Positions 1 through 9,779 are shown, numbered from the stretch's first letter. The stretch: DNA of 64,000 nucleotides from Acidimicrobiales bacterium (GCA_030830565.1 JAURMR010000035.1:1-64000); one strand, 5' to 3'. Numbers and translations: made by a program. The notes: generated by a model from the sequence alone, not told the origin.

Positions 1-130
1 CGACCTCATCATCGGAATCGACAAACGGTCGCGAAAGTTCCTTGGCCACGCGGCGACCCACGGTGGACTTTCCAACGCCCATCATCCCGATCAGCACAAT
101 GTGAGCCGAACGAGTCGCCGCTGTGTTCAC
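1..130 (-). CDS. aroK: Shikimate kinase, N-terminal part (runs off the window)
   Basis: Partial gene; the first 43 codons are visible, starting at a GTG. The reading has the P-loop GMMGVGKST followed by GRRVAKEL and the acidic stretch DSDDEV, which is the nucleotide-binding N-terminus of shikimate kinase (ATP-dependent 3-phosphorylation of shikimate, step 5 of the chorismate pathway). The GTG start overlaps the aroC stop as GTGA, so the two are translationally coupled. aroC just upstream in the same operon supports the call. The rest lies outside the window. Confidence 0.9.
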   Translation of the reverse strand, partial: MNTAATRSAHIVLIGMMGVGKSTVGRRVAKELSRPFVDSDDEV

Positions 131-1392
131 GCTTTTGGCGCGTCGGCGCCGTCGGCGAACGCCTGACCGGCGTCCCAGTTCAGAGGAGTCGCATCGGGAT
201 CGAGTGCTGCTTCGGTATCGATACGAGCTGTTTGTTCACGAACCTGAGCAATGAAGGTGTCGTGGTTCCGCACGAATTCTTGCAACGAGTCTCCGCCGAA
301 CTTTCGAAGACATTCATTGGCCAACACAAGCGCGGCCATGGCTTCGGCGACAACGCCCATCGCTGGCACCGCAGTGACGTCCGTTCGTTCGCGGAATGAG
401 ACGCCCGCTTCTTTCGTTGCGGTGTCGACGGTGGCGAGGACCGGGCGGTTGAGCGTTGCGAGCGGCTTCATGGCGACATGAGCCACGAGAACTTCACCGG
501 TGGACATTCCGCCTTCGATGCCACCTGCATTGGCACTGGTTCGTCGATAGGTAGCGGCCACTTCGTCCCAGATAATCGGGTCATGTGCTTCGGAGCCGGG
601 ACGACATGCGACATCGAATCCGTCGCCGATTTCGACGCCCTTCACCGCTTGGATTGAGAGCAGCGCCTGGGCGAGGAGCCCGTCGAGACGACGGTCCCAG
701 TGGACATGACTGCCGAGACCAATCGGAACACCATGAGCAACAACTTCGACGACACCACCGAGAGAGTCGCCTGCCTTCTGAGCAGCCTTGATCTCAACGA
801 TCATCGCTGCTTCGGCAGCCGAGTCAAGACACCGAACTTCGGAGTCGTCAACCGGCGCAAAGCCCCCGGGGGCGGGACGTGCAGCTTCAGACGCGCGCAC
901 GGGACCGAGAGCAATGACATGGGAACCAACTTCAGTTCCAAGGTGCGAAAGCAAAGCTTTGGCAACGGCGCCGGCAGCGACACGAGCAGCGGTTTCGCGG
1001 GCAGAAGCGCGCTCAAGAACGTTGCGAGCATCGTCGAACGCGTATTTCTGCATACCGGTGAGATCAGCGTGACCGGGACGTGGTGTTGTGAGCTTTTGCG
1101 AGGTCTTGCCTGGATGCGGCGACATTTCCTCGGTCCACTTCTTTTCCCACTCGCTATTACCGATCTCAATAGCGACTGGCGAACCCAAGGTCAGACCATG
1201 GCGAACACCGGAGAGGATGGTGACCTCGTCGGCTTCGAACTTCATCCGGGGGCCGCGCCCGAATCCCAGTCGGCGGCGGGCCAGCTCGTTTCCGATCTGC
1301 TCAATGGTGATGGGTAAACCAGAAGGGAGACCCTCGAGAATGACGACGAGGGCCTTGCCATGGGATTCACCGGCGGTCAGATAACGCAGCAC
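127..1392 (-). CDS. aroC: Chorismate synthase
   Basis: 421-residue protein from a GTG start. It catalyses the last step of the shikimate pathway, 5-enolpyruvylshikimate-3-phosphate to chorismate, with reduced FMN. The family signatures are visible: the N-terminal [12 protein letters not shown], the central [10 protein letters not shown] and [20 protein letters not shown] segment and the later [11 protein letters not shown] motif. Length is slightly above the usual 360-400 residues because of a short C-terminal tail rich in Ala/Asp. It sits between the A24 peptidase/aroE genes and aroK, the same order as in mycobacteria. Confidence 0.97.
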   Translation of the reverse strand: MLRYLTAGESHGKALVVILEGLPSGLPITIEQIGNELARRRLGFGRGPRMKFEADEVTILSGVRHGLTLGSPVAIEIGNSEWEKKWTEEMSPHPGKTSQKLTTPRPGHADLTGMQKYAFDDARNVLERASARETAARVAAGAVAKALLSHLGTEVGSHVIALGPVRASEAARPAPGGFAPVDDSEVRCLDSAAEAAMIVEIKAAQKAGDSLGGVVEVVAHGVPIGLGSHVHWDRRLDGLLAQALLSIQAVKGVEIGDGFDVACRPGSEAHDPIIWDEVAATYRRTSANAGGIEGGMSTGEVLVAHVAMKPLATLNRPVLATVDTATKEAGVSFRERTDVTAVPAMGVVAEAMAALVLANECLRKFGGDSLQEFVRNHDTFIAQVREQTARIDTEAALDPDATPLNWDAGQAFADGADAPKA

Positions 1393-1451
1393 CGGTCCAA
1401 TCTACCGGTGACTCCGACCCTCCCCCGAGCCAGTTTCTGCAAATTGCCGAT

Positions 1452-2138
1452 TCAGCCGACGAGCGCGCGGCTCAAAAGGACAGTGACAAGCGTGCCGAAT
1501 GCTAAGAACGGTCCAAATGGGAACGGCTGATTGCGCCCACGAATGACGAGAAGACCCAGTCCGCCCACGGTGCCTGCGGCGAAACCAATAAGGAAGAGCC
1601 ACAAGACGACAATCACGACATCGACCGCAGAACTGGCCTGAAACCCGACCATGAGTCCAAGGACTGCTGCGAACTTCACATCACCAAAGCCCATTCCCTG
1701 GGGTGAAATCAGATGAGCGATCAGAAGCACACCAAATGCGAGTAGTGCTCCAAGAAATGATGATCGGATCCGCCCGCTTTCATCGCCACTGACAGATATG
1801 AGCACCACGAGGACAAGCCCGGCTGCGAAGGTGGGAAGAACGATGACGTCTGGCAATCGGTATTCGGTGAAATCGACTGCGCTCGCCAGCAGTAAAGCAG
1901 AAAAGCCGGCGAGATAGGACAAGAGTTCGAGCCACGATGCATCGGCAAAGCGCCACGCCGTCAGAACAAAAACGACCAGTGTCAGCGACCCGATCAAAAT
2001 TGTTCGTTGCGAGACTCGGGGAGTCTCGGAAGGTTGGAAGAGCGGACGCTCCGTCACGAACGACGCTGAAAGCCGCGAAACCAAAACACCGCATGGCAGA
2101 GCGAGGACGATGCACACGAGAAGTCGAACCGTGTTCAT
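1452..2138 (-). CDS. A24 family prepilin peptidase, no methylase domain
   Basis: 228-residue polytopic membrane protein with about six hydrophobic segments. The two aspartates of GxGD-type aspartic peptidases are present: one in SAVDFTEYRLPD near residue 90 and one in GMGFGDVKFA near residue 150. The N-terminal cysteine-rich methyltransferase domain of full-length PilD is missing, so this is the short peptidase-only form. The family cleaves type IV pilin-like leader peptides at the inner membrane. Its place between aroE and aroC matches the mycobacterial Rv2551c-type gene. No pilin or secretion ATPase genes are nearby, so the substrate is unknown. Confidence 0.85.
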   Translation of the reverse strand: MNTVRLLVCIVLALPCGVLVSRLSASFVTERPLFQPSETPRVSQRTILIGSLTLVVFVLTAWRFADASWLELLSYLAGFSALLLASAVDFTEYRLPDVIVLPTFAAGLVLVVLISVSGDESGRIRSSFLGALLAFGVLLIAHLISPQGMGFGDVKFAAVLGLMVGFQASSAVDVVIVVLWLFLIGFAAGTVGGLGLLVIRGRNQPFPFGPFLAFGTLVTVLLSRALVG

Positions 2139-2147
2139 CGTCGGCTC

Positions 2148-2990
2148 TCAGCCGAGCTGACTTGCTACCGAAGCCAACATGACATCGATGGGAGCATCAG
2201 CCCCTGTCCAAAGTTCGAATTGCACCGCTGCTTGATGAGCGAGCATCGAGACGCCGTTAGCAACAGAGGCTCCCTGCGAGCGAGCGAGCGACAGCAACGG
2301 GGTCTCAAGCGGCATATAAACGATGTCGACCACAATTTGCCCCTCGTGCACAACCGATGCGTCGAAGGGAACATCGGTTGGGTCAGGTTCACCCATTCCA
2401 ACCGACGTCGCGTTCACGATGAGATCGGCATCGATGAAGTCGCTGTGTGCTCCGTCAAGTGCGACAACTTCACCTCGGTCGCCAGCCAATGCGGCAGCAC
2501 GCTCGGCGCGGCCCAAGGTTCGATTCACCACAACAATTTCTGCCGCACCCGCGTCAGCGAGAGCAAGAATGATCGATCGCGCAGAACCGCCGGCACCAAG
2601 CACAACACAACGCTTTCCGTCGGGTACGAACGAGAAATCGTGTTGCAGGGAGCGGACGAATCCCTCCCCATCGGTGCTGTGACCGGTGAGCACGCCACCG
2701 TTATTAACAATGCAGTTCACGGCGCCGAGGCGTTCGGCAGTTGGCGAGAGCTGGTCTGCGCAGGCCGCTGCACTCTCTTTATGAGGCATCGTGATCGAGA
2801 GGCCGTCGATACCTAAGGCGCGGACACCCGCGAATGCGTCAGGCAAACTCGTCGCCGCAACCTCGAGCGCAACATACGTCCAGTCGAGGCCAGAGGCGGC
2901 AAATGCGGCGTTCATGAGCGTCGGCGAAAGTGAATGTCGAACAGGGTCACCGATCACTGCGGCAAGACGCGTCTCCCCTGTTGGTGCCAT
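2148..2990 (-). CDS. aroE: Shikimate dehydrogenase
   Basis: 280 residues. It reduces 3-dehydroshikimate to shikimate with NADPH. Visible features are the substrate-binding HSLSPTLMNAAF near the N-terminus, the catalytic lysine in TMPHKESAA near residue 70, and a Rossmann nucleotide site (VLGAGGSARSI) near residue 130 followed by NRT. The ATG overlaps the mltG stop by one base (TGATG), so it is coupled to mltG. Together with aroC and aroK it makes this a shikimate-pathway operon mixed with cell-wall and repair genes. Confidence 0.95.
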   Translation of the reverse strand: MAPTGETRLAAVIGDPVRHSLSPTLMNAAFAASGLDWTYVALEVAATSLPDAFAGVRALGIDGLSITMPHKESAAACADQLSPTAERLGAVNCIVNNGGVLTGHSTDGEGFVRSLQHDFSFVPDGKRCVVLGAGGSARSIILALADAGAAEIVVVNRTLGRAERAAALAGDRGEVVALDGAHSDFIDADLIVNATSVGMGEPDPTDVPFDASVVHEGQIVVDIVYMPLETPLLSLARSQGASVANGVSMLAHQAAVQFELWTGADAPIDVMLASVASQLG

Positions 2991-4261
2991 CAGAAGACCC
3001 CCCGGGCTTTCGCGTCGGCAACTGCCCGATTGAAATCGGACAATGTGTTGGCGAAGTAATGGTGACCGTCTTTGTCAGTAAGCACGTAGAAGAGCCAATC
3101 CCCCGGCGCTGGATTCAGCGCAGCGTCAATTGACTTCTGACCTGGCGAATTGATCGGCGTCGGCGGGAGTCCCCGCTTCAGACGGGTGTTGTAGGGCGAA
3201 TCGGTCTTGAGGTCTGAATCGGTGAGGTTTGTTTTCCGCTTTTGCAACGCATACAACACCGACGCGTCGATTCCGAGGGATTCACCACGAGCGAGGCGGT
3301 TGTAAATAACGCGCGCGATCTTCGGTCGGTCTTCATCGACCTTGGCTTCGGATTCAACGAGCGATGCCACGATGAGCGCTTCGTAGGGAGAAATCGACTT
3401 CGTGCCAGCAACACCTTTCAGTTTCGCTGTTGCATCAGGCAAACCTTCGGCCTGCGAGACCCGATCGAAGGCCGCGATCATTTGATCAATGAGTTTTTGC
3501 GCGTTCCCAACATCTTGTTGCGCGATTTCGTACGTTGCGGGAAAGAGGAATCCTTCAAGATTCGTCGAACCTGCTGGCTGCATCGGAGGATGCGTGTTGG
3601 CTAACGCCGCATCCAACGCTGCGGGGTTCATCGTCGGAAACTTCTCGAGCGCGAGCTTCTTGAATTCCGAAATCCACAGACCTTCACGAACAAGGAACGT
3701 CACCGTCTTTGGCGGCGGTGGACCCGCTTTGAGTGTGTCGAGGACATCGCCCATTGCACTGTTTACGCGCAGGCCTTCGTAATCGCCGGCTTGGAACGGA
3801 GCGCCACCCTTCCACTTCACGTACCACTCAAAGACCGTTGCGCTCGACACGATCTTCTTCTCCGCAAGCGATGTCACAATTTGCGAAGTCGTTGCACCCT
3901 TCGTGATGGTGAATGCAACTTCTTCACCCGGTGAGCCGGGATCGATCTTTCCCTTCACCCAAAATCCGGCTGCAGCAAAGACAACAGCGAGAACGAGCAA
4001 CGGCACACCGAGAAGTAGCGCCCATCGACCACCTCGGCCGCCGCTTCCACCCCCTCCCTTCACCGCAACGAAGTCTCCGTCGTTGCCGCCGCCTGCACTT
4101 GCCGATGAGGCGACCACGCGAGCAGCCGACGAACTGTTCGGCGTCGCTGCTTTCGGGGAAGGCTGCGACGAGGCCGGAGGCATCGACGACGTCGGCGAGG
4201 ATGTGGATGACGATGAGGGCTCAAGCCCGAAAAGTTCGAACGGATCTGGTTGTTCGGGCAC
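2990..4261 (-). CDS. mltG: Endolytic transglycosylase MltG (YceG-like)
   Basis: 423 residues from a GTG. It is predicted to cleave nascent glycan strands and set peptidoglycan chain length. Residues 1-80 are a cytoplasmic low-complexity Ser/Pro/Gly-rich stretch, then one transmembrane helix (about 82-102), then the YceG domain. The catalytic glutamate lies in ASLVESEA, followed by ARVIYNRL and the conserved PYNTR and GLPPTPINSPG motifs. The long disordered N-terminal tail is typical of actinobacterial MltG. It lies between ruvX and aroE as in other actinobacteria. Confidence 0.95.
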   Translation of the reverse strand: MPEQPDPFELFGLEPSSSSTSSPTSSMPPASSQPSPKAATPNSSSAARVVASSASAGGGNDGDFVAVKGGGGSGGRGGRWALLLGVPLLVLAVVFAAAGFWVKGKIDPGSPGEEVAFTITKGATTSQIVTSLAEKKIVSSATVFEWYVKWKGGAPFQAGDYEGLRVNSAMGDVLDTLKAGPPPPKTVTFLVREGLWISEFKKLALEKFPTMNPAALDAALANTHPPMQPAGSTNLEGFLFPATYEIAQQDVGNAQKLIDQMIAAFDRVSQAEGLPDATAKLKGVAGTKSISPYEALIVASLVESEAKVDEDRPKIARVIYNRLARGESLGIDASVLYALQKRKTNLTDSDLKTDSPYNTRLKRGLPPTPINSPGQKSIDAALNPAPGDWLFYVLTDKDGHHYFANTLSDFNRAVADAKARGVF

Positions 4262-4282
4262 GGTTCGCTCTGTGTGTTGAGG

Positions 4283-4705
4283 TTAGGAGTTGTTCTGCGC
4301 TGCGAGGCCGTCGAGCCATGCTTGCAGCATCACCGCGGCGGCGACTTGATCGACCATCTGGCGCTGGGAACGTCCCGGCACCGCACCCTCCTGCAAGAGG
4401 CGGGTGGCCGTCACCGTGGTAAGGCGCTCATCGTAGGGAACGACCGGGATCGATGTCGCCGCGGCGAGTTCCTCGATTTCTGATCGCACCAATTGCGCTG
4501 CGGGCCCCTCGGACCCATCAAGGGACAAGGGAAGCCCGACCACGAGTGTGTCCACCTCCCATTCAGCAGCGAGCGCAAGGATTTTCCGATGATCTGTGGA
4601 GTGATCGCCGGATCGGTGGACCGTCTCGAGGGGCGAGGCGACAAATCCTGATGACAGCGCGATACCGATGCGGCGCTCTCCGAAATCGATGCCGAGAGCT
4701 CGCAC
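4283..4705 (-). CDS. ruvX: Putative pre-16S rRNA nuclease / Holliday junction resolvase YqgF
   Basis: 140-residue RNase H-fold protein. The family motifs are seen: GIDFGERRIGIALS at the N-terminus with the first catalytic Asp, VGLPLSLDGSEG in the middle, DERLTT, and a late DQVAAAVMLQ segment with the last acidic residue. The family matures the 16S rRNA 5' end; an older view is a Holliday junction resolvase. The GTG start overlaps the alaS TAG by one base (TAGTG). The alaS-ruvX-mltG order is conserved in actinobacteria. Confidence 0.93.
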   Translation of the reverse strand: MRALGIDFGERRIGIALSSGFVASPLETVHRSGDHSTDHRKILALAAEWEVDTLVVGLPLSLDGSEGPAAQLVRSEIEELAAATSIPVVPYDERLTTVTATRLLQEGAVPGRSQRQMVDQVAAAVMLQAWLDGLAAQNNS

Positions 4706-7278
4706 TAGGAGCGAACCGCTGTCCGAACCAGATCGAGGGCCTCATCGAGTGCTTCTGGATCTTTCCCTCCGGCCACGGCGAGATCAGCGCTCTTCCCGCC
4801 GCCACCTTTGACCTTTTTCGCCGCGTCGGCAATCAGTTCAGACGCATTGAAACCGGAGTCCGCAGCAACTGCGGCGACGATCGTTACACCGCCGCCTTCA
4901 GGAGCAGTGCCGAGAACAACGGCCTTGATGCCTGCTCGGTCACGCACAGCAACAGCGAGGTCGCGAATTCCGTCACGGTCAAGACCATCAACACGAGCGA
5001 TGACGACGCCATCGACGGCTTGATCGGCCAGTTCACCCGAGCGACCTGCCGCCGCCTGACGTTCGAGATCACGGATGCGGGTTCTGAGGTCTTTGACTTC
5101 GGCGACTCGGCGTTCAACAGCATCAACGAGCTCGTCGGTGGCAACACCCATCGCATCGGCGGCGGCTTTGATGCGTCGTTCGTCTTCACGAAGTCGTTCG
5201 AGCGGACCAGTTCCAGAAACCGCTTCGATTCGGCGAATGTTTGAGCCAATCGACGCCTCGCTAATGATCTTCACCGGACCTATGTCGCCAAGCGCCTTAA
5301 CGTGCGTGCCACCGCACAACTCTGTTGAATGCGGTCCAGCTTCGAGGACCTTCACAACATCACCATATTTATCGCCGAAAAACGCGATGGCACCGATTTC
5401 CTCGGCTTTGTCCTTTGTTGTCTCGTAATGACGCGCTGGGGAGTTCGCGAGGATGTCAGCGGCGACGAGGTCTTCGATCGCAATGATTTCGTCATCGCTC
5501 AAGGCTTCGTAGTGAGAGAAGTCGAAGCGAAGCCGGTCTGGCCCAACAAGCGAACCTTGCTGCTTGACGTGATCGCCAAGGGTTTCACGCAAGGCCCAAT
5601 GAAGAAGGTGCGTTGCGGTGTGATTGCGCTTAATCGCGTCGCGACGTTCACCATCGATGACTGCGTTCACCGTTTGGCCGACCTCTATGTCGCCTTCGAG
5701 AACTTCGAAGCGATGGCGCACAACACCGGGTGCGCCATAGACCGTTTCGACAATGCGAGCACGACCTGTCGGCGAGGTGATCACACCAGTGTCGCCAACC
5801 TGACCGCCCGACTCTGCATAGAACGGCGTATGGTCAAGTACGAGTGAATCTTCAGTGACTGCAAGCACATTTGCATCAAGCGAGTAGGTGTCGTCTCCGA
5901 GGAAGTGGGTCGGACCGTGTTCTGCCGAAACGGCGGCGAATACTTCGACGCTTTCGCCGCCTCCACCCTTGCGGGCGTCCTTTGCGCGTTGACGCTGTTC
6001 AGCCATTTCGACCGCAAAGCCGTCTTCGTCGACATCATGCCCACGTTCAAGCGCAATCTCGCGAGTGAGCTCAAGTGGGAATCCGTGAGTGTCATGCAAA
6101 AGGAAGGCGACCGATCCGCCGATCGTTGCACCTGGACCAAGACGGTCAAGTTCGGTGTCGAGAAGCGCGGTCCCTGACTTCAGCGTTGCGCGGAATCGTT
6201 CCTCCTCGCGTGCCACAACCGTGCGAACAAAGTCCTGCTGCTTCACAAGATCGGGGTAGGCCTCGCCCATGACTTCAACAGTTGTGTCAACAAGCGTTGG
6301 CGTCACGAGATCCGCGACATCAAGGAGGTACGCCTCACGGACCGCACGACGAATAATTCGGCGGAGCACGTAGCCACGCCCTTCATTCGACGGGAAGACA
6401 CCGTCGCTCACCAAGAAACTCATCGTGCGCGCGTGCTCAGCAAGGATGCGAAGCGAAATGTCTGAGCGTTCCCCCGCACCGAGTCGGGTATTCGTGACTC
6501 GTTGTGCAGTTTCGACAAGTGGAGCAAGGACGTCGGTTTCAAAAACAGAATCGACTCCCTGCAACACACCAAGGATTCGTTCAAGACCAGCGCCGGTGTC
6601 AATGTTCTTCTTCGGCAATTCGGTGTCATGGCCGTCGGTGTCACGAGCGAACTGCATAAAGACGAGGTTCCAGATTTCAAGGAAGCGTTCGTCGCTACCA
6701 GATGCTGGGCCACCATCGGGCCCGTAGGTAGCGCCCTTGTCGACATAGATCTCTGAACACGGGCCGCACGGACCAGGAGGACCACCCGGAGGGCCCCACC
6801 AGTTATCAGCGTCAAGGAACTGAATGCGATCGGGATGGACACCGACCTCGTCGCGCCAAATATCGGCTGCTTCTTGATCGGTGAGATGACAGGTCACCCA
6901 AAGAAGTTCGGGGTCGATCCCGAAAAGGTTGGTCACCATGTCCCACGCCATAGGGATGGCTTCATGTTTGAAGTAGTCACCAAAAGAGAAGTTGCCAAGC
7001 ATCTCGAAGAACGACAGGTGGCGCGCATCGCGACCAACCTCTTCAAGGTCAGAGTCCTTACCACCGGCGCGCACACACTTCTGCACCGTGGTGGCCCGAT
7101 TAAACGGAGGCGTCTGCTCACCGAGGAAATACGGCTTGAACGGCACCATGCCGGCCACCGTGAACAGGAGATCGGGATCGTGTGGGATGAGGCTGGCTGA
7201 GGGAACAATCGTGTGGCCTCGGGCCTCGAAGAACGAGGTGAAGGCGCGGCGCAACTCGTTCGCAGTCATTTGATTCAT
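4705..7278 (-). CDS. alaS: Alanine--tRNA ligase
   Basis: 857 residues, typical for a bacterial AlaRS. Class II aminoacylation domain at the N-terminus (SFFEARGHTIVPS, GMVPFKPYF, then RHLSFFEMLGNFSFGDYFK), central tRNA-recognition region, editing domain with the zinc/active-site motifs HTATHLLHWAL and CGGTH (about residues 560-670), and a C-terminal glycine-rich C-Ala domain (GGGGKSADLAVAGG). It charges tRNA-Ala and edits Ser/Gly mischarging. The ATG is preceded by a TAGGCT box nine bases upstream, suggesting it opens the alaS-ruvX-mltG-aroE transcript. Confidence 0.98.
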   Translation of the reverse strand: MNQMTANELRRAFTSFFEARGHTIVPSASLIPHDPDLLFTVAGMVPFKPYFLGEQTPPFNRATTVQKCVRAGGKDSDLEEVGRDARHLSFFEMLGNFSFGDYFKHEAIPMAWDMVTNLFGIDPELLWVTCHLTDQEAADIWRDEVGVHPDRIQFLDADNWWGPPGGPPGPCGPCSEIYVDKGATYGPDGGPASGSDERFLEIWNLVFMQFARDTDGHDTELPKKNIDTGAGLERILGVLQGVDSVFETDVLAPLVETAQRVTNTRLGAGERSDISLRILAEHARTMSFLVSDGVFPSNEGRGYVLRRIIRRAVREAYLLDVADLVTPTLVDTTVEVMGEAYPDLVKQQDFVRTVVAREEERFRATLKSGTALLDTELDRLGPGATIGGSVAFLLHDTHGFPLELTREIALERGHDVDEDGFAVEMAEQRQRAKDARKGGGGESVEVFAAVSAEHGPTHFLGDDTYSLDANVLAVTEDSLVLDHTPFYAESGGQVGDTGVITSPTGRARIVETVYGAPGVVRHRFEVLEGDIEVGQTVNAVIDGERRDAIKRNHTATHLLHWALRETLGDHVKQQGSLVGPDRLRFDFSHYEALSDDEIIAIEDLVAADILANSPARHYETTKDKAEEIGAIAFFGDKYGDVVKVLEAGPHSTELCGGTHVKALGDIGPVKIISEASIGSNIRRIEAVSGTGPLERLREDERRIKAAADAMGVATDELVDAVERRVAEVKDLRTRIRDLERQAAAGRSGELADQAVDGVVIARVDGLDRDGIRDLAVAVRDRAGIKAVVLGTAPEGGGVTIVAAVAADSGFNASELIADAAKKVKGGGGKSADLAVAGGKDPEALDEALDLVRTAVRS

Positions 7279-7287
7279 GGTGGGCTC

Positions 7288-7293
7288 AGCCTA
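7288..7293 (-). promoter_or_regulatory. -10 box (TAGGCT) of alaS operon
   Basis: TAGGCT on the minus strand ends nine bases before the alaS ATG. This TANNNT spacing recurs across the window and fits a leaderless or near-leaderless transcript. No clear Shine-Dalgarno sequence is present. Confidence 0.45.
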
Positions 7294-7318
7294 ATGACTG
7301 CCAACCACACCGACCGAT

Positions 7319-7585
7319 TCAGTCCCGATCCTCTGGTCTTTGCGAATCGTCCGACTCCCACGGCGGCGCGCCTGGCGTGTCGTAGTCAACGGGTCCGAGA
7401 ATGGTGAAACCTTCTCCATCCTCAATAAACCGTGGCTCCGGCAGCCGTGGAGGCGCTGGAGTGAGTGAGTCCGGCGCAAGCGACGTTGGTTCGGAGTTTT
7501 GCCTGCGATGACGGTTCGAGAGCGCGAGCTCAATCACCACGCCGACAACGAGCCCCACAAGAACCACAAGCACGACGATTGCCAC
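7319..7585 (-). CDS. Small single-pass membrane protein, unknown function
   Basis: About 88 residues. The start is placed at a GTG because a TAGCGT box lies six bases upstream; an in-frame TTG two codons earlier is the alternative. Residues 1-22 form one hydrophobic helix (VAIVVLVVLVGLVVGVVIEL), followed by a soluble, Pro/Glu/Asp-rich tail with no recognised domain. It is probably an anchored cytoplasmic or extracytoplasmic tail protein. It lies between alaS and the DUF6167/DUF948-like pair; no function is assigned. Confidence 0.6.
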   Translation of the reverse strand: MAIVVLVVLVGLVVGVVIELALSNRHRRQNSEPTSLAPDSLTPAPPRLPEPRFIEDGEGFTILGPVDYDTPGAPPWESDDSQRPEDRD

Positions 7586-7591
7586 AGACAA

Positions 7592-7597
7592 ACGCTA
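7592..7597 (-). promoter_or_regulatory. -10 box (TAGCGT) before the small membrane protein gene
   Basis: TAGCGT, then six bases (TTGTCT), then GTG on the minus strand. Leaderless-type spacing decides the GTG start at 7585. Confidence 0.45.
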
Positions 7598-7684
7598 GCG
7601 ACTCTCAAGAAACAAAACTTCTTCCTTGCCCGGGTGAAGCAATTCGACGCCGATCTAAGCGGGCCGTTTCAATGAGATTGGAAT

Positions 7685-7969
7685 TCAGAGACCAGCGCGT
7701 TCGAGCTGCTGACGCAGCACCGATTCGGCCTGTTTCCGGGTCTGCTTTGTGGTCTCGGCATTGGCTCGTACTCCGCCCACCAAAACAATCCCGCGATCAA
7801 TCGCCACACGCACCCCGGAATCGGCCAATTCGGCGGCTCGAACCGCAGCATCGGTCACGTTCTCGGGCAGATGACGTCGGGCCAGGTCACGTGCCCGGAG
7901 GTACCCAACCACCGTTCCGGTCACGCCAACTGCGGTACCAACGGTGAACCAGGTGATGCGTTTGAACAT
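7685..7969 (-). CDS. DUF6167-like small membrane protein
   Basis: 94 residues. It opens with MFKRITWFTVGTAVGV, one N-terminal transmembrane segment, resembling the DUF6167 proteins that sit beside alaS and a DUF948 gene in streptomycetes. The remainder is a charged, probably helical tail (RARDLARRHLP, then a Gln/Arg-rich C-terminus). The ATG overlaps the stop of the upstream DUF948 gene by one base (TGATG), so the two are coupled. The molecular role is unknown; conserved location suggests an envelope-associated housekeeping role. Confidence 0.7.
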   Translation of the reverse strand: MFKRITWFTVGTAVGVTGTVVGYLRARDLARRHLPENVTDAAVRAAELADSGVRVAIDRGIVLVGGVRANAETTKQTRKQAESVLRQQLERAGL

Positions 7970-8427
7970 CAGCTTGCCCGCCGTTCACGTCGTGAAGTGG
8001 TGTTGCGTGCATTGCGCGAACGACGCGAAACACTGCGAGTTCCGTTGGTAAGTGCAAGCGGTTCGACTGCGTCGATCTGTGCATCATTACGGGCAAGACG
8101 GCGTGCGTTTCGGTCAGTTGCAACCGACACGGAAGCCAACTTCACCAGCGGGTTACGCATGACCAACCACGCGAGTCGCGAGGTTGCTTCGACGCGTGCA
8201 CCTACCGTTTCGGCAGTGTCGAGCAATGAGTCGACTCGTTCGATTTCGCCATTAGCGAGAGCGACAGTTGCGCGAAGTTCCGCGACCGCCGACATCGTTT
8301 CAACGCGCAGGTCTTCCACAGTTGCGCGAAGAGAACGCAGCGTCGTGATGAGTGACTGCACCGCCATCGCCACGACCACGAGACCAACGATTGCGACCAC
8401 GATCAAAACGACAGAAATGGTGCTCAT
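7969..8427 (-). CDS. DUF948 family membrane/coiled-coil protein
   Basis: 152 residues. An N-terminal transmembrane helix (about residues 4-25) is followed by a long amphipathic helix with heptad-like spacing (LITTLRSLRATVEDLRVETM, AELRATVALANGEIERVD), as in DUF948/YtxG-type proteins. The C-terminal 30 residues are Arg/Asn/Ser-rich. The start overlaps the rarA stop as ATGA. It forms a coupled chain rarA-DUF948-DUF6167. Function is not established. Confidence 0.75.
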   Translation of the reverse strand: MSTISVVLIVVAIVGLVVVAMAVQSLITTLRSLRATVEDLRVETMSAVAELRATVALANGEIERVDSLLDTAETVGARVEATSRLAWLVMRNPLVKLASVSVATDRNARRLARNDAQIDAVEPLALTNGTRSVSRRSRNARNTTSRRERRAS

Positions 8428-9773
8428 GACTGAGGCTCCTGGGGCTGCATCTTGTGTTCGTCCATACGTTCTCGGACCTCGACTTCGGCTCCATGGGGGG
8501 ATGGCTCGTAATAGACCCGGCCCTCGAGTTCGGCCGGCCGGTACTGCTGGTCGACCCAGCCCTCGGGCTGCTCATGAGGGTACTCGTAGCCCTGTCCGTG
8601 ACCGAGGCTTTTGGCACCCTTGTAGTGGCCGTCGCGCAGGTGAATGGGCACTTCTCCCCCGGCTCGTTCTCGGACATCAGACTGCGCCCGACCGAGAGCG
8701 ACGGTGACCCGATTCGACTTCGGAGCGGTGGCGAGATGGACCACAGCGTGAGCCAAATTGAGCTGGGCTTCCGGTAGACCCACGAACTCCACAGCGCGGG
8801 CCGCAGCATCGGCCACCACGAGCGAATTCGAATCGGCCATACCGATATCCTCACTCGCCAGGATCACAAGCCGTCGAGCAATAAACCGGGCGTCCTCGCC
8901 GGCTTCAAGCATTCGGGCCAACCAATAGAGCCCAGCGTCGGGATCAGACCCACGGATCGACTTAATGAATGCCGAGATGACGTCGTAGTGATCATCACGC
9001 CCATATCGCAGCGCTTTCGTGCCGAGTGCTGCTTCGACGTCGGCAGCAGTGACCCGAATGGATTCATCGACAATCGTGCCCGATTCGTCTCTAGCCGCAT
9101 CGGGGTGTTCGTAGGCAAGTGCAACCGCTACTTCCAGACTGGTGAGCACATGACGGCCGTCGCCATTGGCCCGATCGACCAAAAGCTGGCGAGCGTCGGC
9201 GTCGATCGTTGCGCCTTCGGCGGCAAGTCCCCGATCAACCAGTTGACTGCACGCTTCGGCCGAGAGGAGATCGAGCCGAAACAACGTTGAGCGACTCAGC
9301 AGTGGCGGGTTCACTTCAAAGAATGGGTTCTCGGTTGTTGCACCAATGAGAACGAGCAGCCCACTTTCCACAGAGGGAAGCAGTGCGTCTTGCTGCGACT
9401 TATTGAAACGATGCACTTCGTCGAGGAAAAGGATGGTTCCCTGACCGCGCATCGCCAAGCGTTCTTGCGCGTTCGCTGCGACCTCACGGACGTCTTTCAC
9501 TGACGCGCTGACCGCGGAAAGCTGTTCAAACGCCTTCGAGGTTGTGCGGGCAATGAGCTGCGAAATTGTGGTCTTGCCTGTGCCGGGAGGGCCCCAAAGA
9601 ATCACTGACGAAAGCCGATCAGCCTCGATCAGTGCGCGCAACGGTTTTCCCGGTCCTAGAAGATGTTCCTGGCCGACGACCTCATCGAGATTCTTTGGCC
9701 GGAGCCTCGCAGCGAGTGGCGCCTGACGTGCGAGCCGATCTTCAGCCGCAGCAGCGAACAGGTCCTCAGTCAT
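8424..9773 (-). CDS. rarA: Replication-associated recombination protein A (MgsA/RarA AAA+ ATPase)
   Basis: 449 residues. Clamp-loader-like AAA+ ATPase acting at stalled replication forks. Visible: N-terminal [22 protein letters not shown], Walker [10 protein letters not shown] near residue 62, Walker [10 protein letters not shown] near 115, sensor 1 GATTENP near 140, and the C-terminal RarA-specific tetramerisation region ([20 protein letters not shown], then [19 protein letters not shown]). The start is supported by a TAGCCT box six bases upstream. It leads the cluster with the DUF948 pair; rarA-aspS-hisS-relA order matches mycobacteria. Confidence 0.96.
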   Translation of the reverse strand: MTEDLFAAAAEDRLARQAPLAARLRPKNLDEVVGQEHLLGPGKPLRALIEADRLSSVILWGPPGTGKTTISQLIARTTSKAFEQLSAVSASVKDVREVAANAQERLAMRGQGTILFLDEVHRFNKSQQDALLPSVESGLLVLIGATTENPFFEVNPPLLSRSTLFRLDLLSAEACSQLVDRGLAAEGATIDADARQLLVDRANGDGRHVLTSLEVAVALAYEHPDAARDESGTIVDESIRVTAADVEAALGTKALRYGRDDHYDVISAFIKSIRGSDPDAGLYWLARMLEAGEDARFIARRLVILASEDIGMADSNSLVVADAAARAVEFVGLPEAQLNLAHAVVHLATAPKSNRVTVALGRAQSDVRERAGGEVPIHLRDGHYKGAKSLGHGQGYEYPHEQPEGWVDQQYRPAELEGRVYYEPSPHGAEVEVRERMDEHKMQPQEPQS

Positions 9774-9779
9774 TTCGCG

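Noticed and set aside
700-1317. Plus-strand frame of 205 codons
   Set aside because: Antisense to aroC.
1390-1410. Hairpin CACCGGT...ACCGGTG at the aroC start
   Set aside because: A seven-base stem over the start codon; no T-run or conservation evidence, and short palindromes like this are common at this GC content.
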